Source: an uncultured Saprospiraceae bacterium
GTDB taxonomy: Bacteria; Bacteroidota; Bacteroidia; Chitinophagales; Saprospiraceae
Direction of reading: 5' to 3'
NCBI GenBank assembly: GCA_937967535.1
Contig: CALCMV010000136.1
Location: 1-23,881 of the forward strand
Length of the DNA stretch: 23,881 bases
The stretch's first letter is position 1; each line of letters opens with the position of its first letter. Positions 22,593 through 23,881 of this stretch are shown in pieces. The notes under the pieces are model-generated. The model made no database searches and was not told the origin of the DNA. It was given only the letters and a program-made list of their open reading frames with translations. Both the position numbers and the translations under genes were made by a program.

Positions 22593-22861
22593 GGTTTTAG
22601 ATTTAAGTTTAAGTTTCTGATAATTAGAGAGTTAGATATTTAACGCTCGCTATTCGCCGCCTGTCCTCCACTATTTACCCTCTGTGCGGCTTTCTACAAT
22701 TTGAAAAAAGTGTCCGAAAAATACAAAGAATCGTATGTATATCCTCCATATCTTCGCATCGAAATATTTATTAATTTACTTAATCACTATACCATGAACA
22801 CAGTACATATAAATACGAAGCACCTGTGATTCCAAAATTATTTTGTAAAACCTTTATTACC
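22593..22861. other. Gene-free stretch upstream of element H copy 2
   Basis: An AAGTTTAAGTTT word block at about 22601-22617 lies close to the acetyltransferase start. The rest has no supported ORF, hairpin or clear promoter. With element H copy 2 it makes the 457-base gap before the 202-aa gene. Confidence 0.4.
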
Positions 22862-23021
22862 AGACTTTGGGCAGAGGAATTTGGAGAATTTGTAAAACCA
22901 TTTTTTATATAAAAAATAACTATCTACATATTTTATATAGAAAATAGGATGAAAATAATTGATAATCAATAGATTATGAATTTAAACCTAATTCTCTAAT
23001 TACCATTTTGTCCAAAGTCCA
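22862..23021. mobile_element. Inverted-repeat element H, copy 2
   Basis: The left end is AGACTTTGGGCAGAGGAATT and the right end TTGTCCAAAGTCC, with the facing inner words GGAGAATTTG / TAATTCTCTAATTA. The AT-rich core contains GATAATCAATAG. Length is about 160 bases and there is no ORF. It ends 28 bases before the next start codon, so it probably sits in that gene's promoter or leader. Confidence 0.55.
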
Positions 23022-23049
23022 ATAAATTTTAACCTTAAACAACAGCAAG

Positions 23050-23658
23050 ATGAAGGCTATCAATTTATTAACAAGAAATTATCTAAAATTACATAACAAA
23101 ATGGTTCATGTATATTTGGAAAATATTTATATTTATGCTTATGCAGCCCTCTTCTTGAAGAAAATGTTTAATCCAAGAAGTACTTTTTACGCTTTGTCTG
23201 TCGCTTGGGATTTTAGCGATAAAGTACCAATTGTACATGGGCATCTTCCCCTACAATTTTCCTATAATGACAGCCGAAAATACAAAGGAAAACCTTTAGC
23301 AATATTTGAAGGACAGCACATTTGCGGGGCTTTAAATCTGATGGTTTTTGCTTATCAATTTGAGGAAGAAGAGCAGAAACACGAGAAATTTCTACATCAA
23401 CTCGAAGAAGATGTTCTGGCAATTTTTACAAAACAGAGTACACAGATGGTATCGAAAGAGAATGTCAATATTTGGCAAAAGAGCATAACAAAAGAACTTA
23501 ATATTTGCATAAATAATACGCTGAAACAAGAGGATTTAGATATTATTAATATCTTTGAAGGATTAGTTGATATAGATAATACTTTTCCAACAAAACAAAA
23601 ATCTACTATCAAACATTATTATAAGACAGGAGGTATAGAATTGTCGGTGAGAGTATGA
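23050..23658 (+). CDS. hypothetical protein, unrecognised
   Basis: 202 residues. No known motif was recognised. The sequence looks like a real soluble protein: mixed charge, an aromatic-rich N-terminal part (YLENIYIYAYAALFLKKMF near 21-39), a middle FYALSVAWDFSDKVPIVHGH that may hold a beta-strand and turn, a glutamate/lysine-rich helix (FEEEEQKHEKFLHQLEED near 104-121), and a C-terminal ILE/LYS-rich part. There is no signal peptide or clear transmembrane segment; residues 25-37 are too short and polar. The start at 23050 is preferred over a later in-frame ATG at 23101 because of its position just after the AT-rich leader. The gene is enclosed by element H copy 2 upstream and elements E copy 2 and H copy 3 downstream, so it may be mobile cargo. 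Confidence 0.65.
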   Translation: MKAINLLTRNYLKLHNKMVHVYLENIYIYAYAALFLKKMFNPRSTFYALSVAWDFSDKVPIVHGHLPLQFSYNDSRKYKGKPLAIFEGQHICGALNLMVFAYQFEEEEQKHEKFLHQLEEDVLAIFTKQSTQMVSKENVNIWQKSITKELNICINNTLKQEDLDIINIFEGLVDIDNTFPTKQKSTIKHYYKTGGIELSVRV

Positions 23659-23676
23659 ATGTGTTTGAATTGCTAA

Positions 23677-23834
23677 GAGCATGTTTAAGTTTGCTTGCGG
23701 GATAGTACTCGTCTGACGAAGGTTTTTGTGAAATGTAGTGATTTGTCTCATAAAATATTCGCATTGAATAAAGGGATTCGTCTGACGAGTATTCGCTTTA
23801 GGCAAAGTTAAATGGATAGCCTTTAAACATGCTC
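23677..23834. mobile_element. MITE-like element E, copy 2 (TAA target duplication)
   Basis: 158 bases. The ends GAGCATGTTTAA and its inverse TTAAACATGCTC match perfectly. Inner arms ACTCGTCTGACGAA (23707-23720) and TTCGTCTGACGAGT (23777-23790) pair with one central mismatch. TAA borders both sides (23674-23676 and 23835-23837). Only the outer 10 or so bases are shared with copy 1, so the two are different subfamilies recognised by a similar transposase. It follows the 202-aa gene by 18 bases. Confidence 0.72.
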
Positions 23835-23844
23835 TAAGAATATT

Positions 23845-23881
23845 AGACTTTGGACAAAGGAAATTGGGGAATTGGGAAATT
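23845..23881. mobile_element. Element H, copy 3 (cut by the window edge)
   Basis: AGACTTTGGACAAAGGAAAT and the following GGGGAATTGGGAAATT match the left end of the H copies at 15080 and 22862. The rest lies outside the window. Confidence 0.5.

Overview
This looks like a chromosomal segment of a member of the Bacteroidota, probably near the Saprospiria/Chitinophagia. Pointers are TAnnTTTG-type -7 promoter boxes, weak ribosome binding sites, small lipoproteins with relaxed lipoboxes, a secreted M43-like metalloprotease with a type IX-style C-terminal sorting domain, and AT-rich intergenic DNA. No transposase, tRNA, rRNA or CRISPR array was found.

Layout. 1-2043: 3' end of an ABC-transporter permease (FtsX/LolC-E type), then three tandem paralogous small lipoproteins. 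2448-6698: an opposed methyltransferase, then a surface-polysaccharide block (acyl carrier protein, Wzz-like chain-length protein, O-antigen ligase/polymerase). 6796-10874: an orphan lipoprotein, a relic of a second O-antigen ligase tail, and a large solitary restriction-modification-like protein. 10924-13696: conserved core rpsO-pnp on the minus strand. 14365-16782: an acetyltransferase and the secreted protease, both minus. 17418-19591: a DUF697/SHOCT protein and a DUF4403-like protein. 19661-21910: molybdenum-cofactor cluster moaC, mobA-like, moaE. 22161-23658: another acetyltransferase and an unrecognised 202-aa gene.

The most striking content lies between the genes. Nearly every intergenic space holds short, non-coding, inverted-repeat DNA of at least seven families, some nested in each other with visible target-site duplications. 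(1) A 225-bp element (C) sits in repeat B with a 9-bp duplication, and the unoccupied form of that site lies elsewhere in the window. (2) About 150-bp elements (D) end in TTCGCCAAATT, one of them inserted in another copy of B with a 7-bp duplication. (3) 152-158-bp elements (E) end in GAGCATGTTT and are flanked by TAA, like IS5/IS1031-type MITEs. (4) REP-like hairpins start with GTAA/GTAG, and two of them supply the stop codon of the gene they follow. (5) H elements end in AGACTTTGG. (6) A composite element K is built of GGCGCATAGCGTC-like units. (7) G elements end in GTTGCAAGGCGAAT.

There are also low-complexity 'word arrays', each built from one short word and often present as facing inverted halves (TAGCATTT, CTCGTCTCA, GAACTATGAACTAC, GATTTCTGATTTTT, AAGTTTAAG). 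Three protein ends are encoded by such arrays: the Wzz C-terminus and the candidate N-termini of the O-antigen ligase and the DUF4403 protein. All functional calls are from reading motifs by eye. No database search was run.
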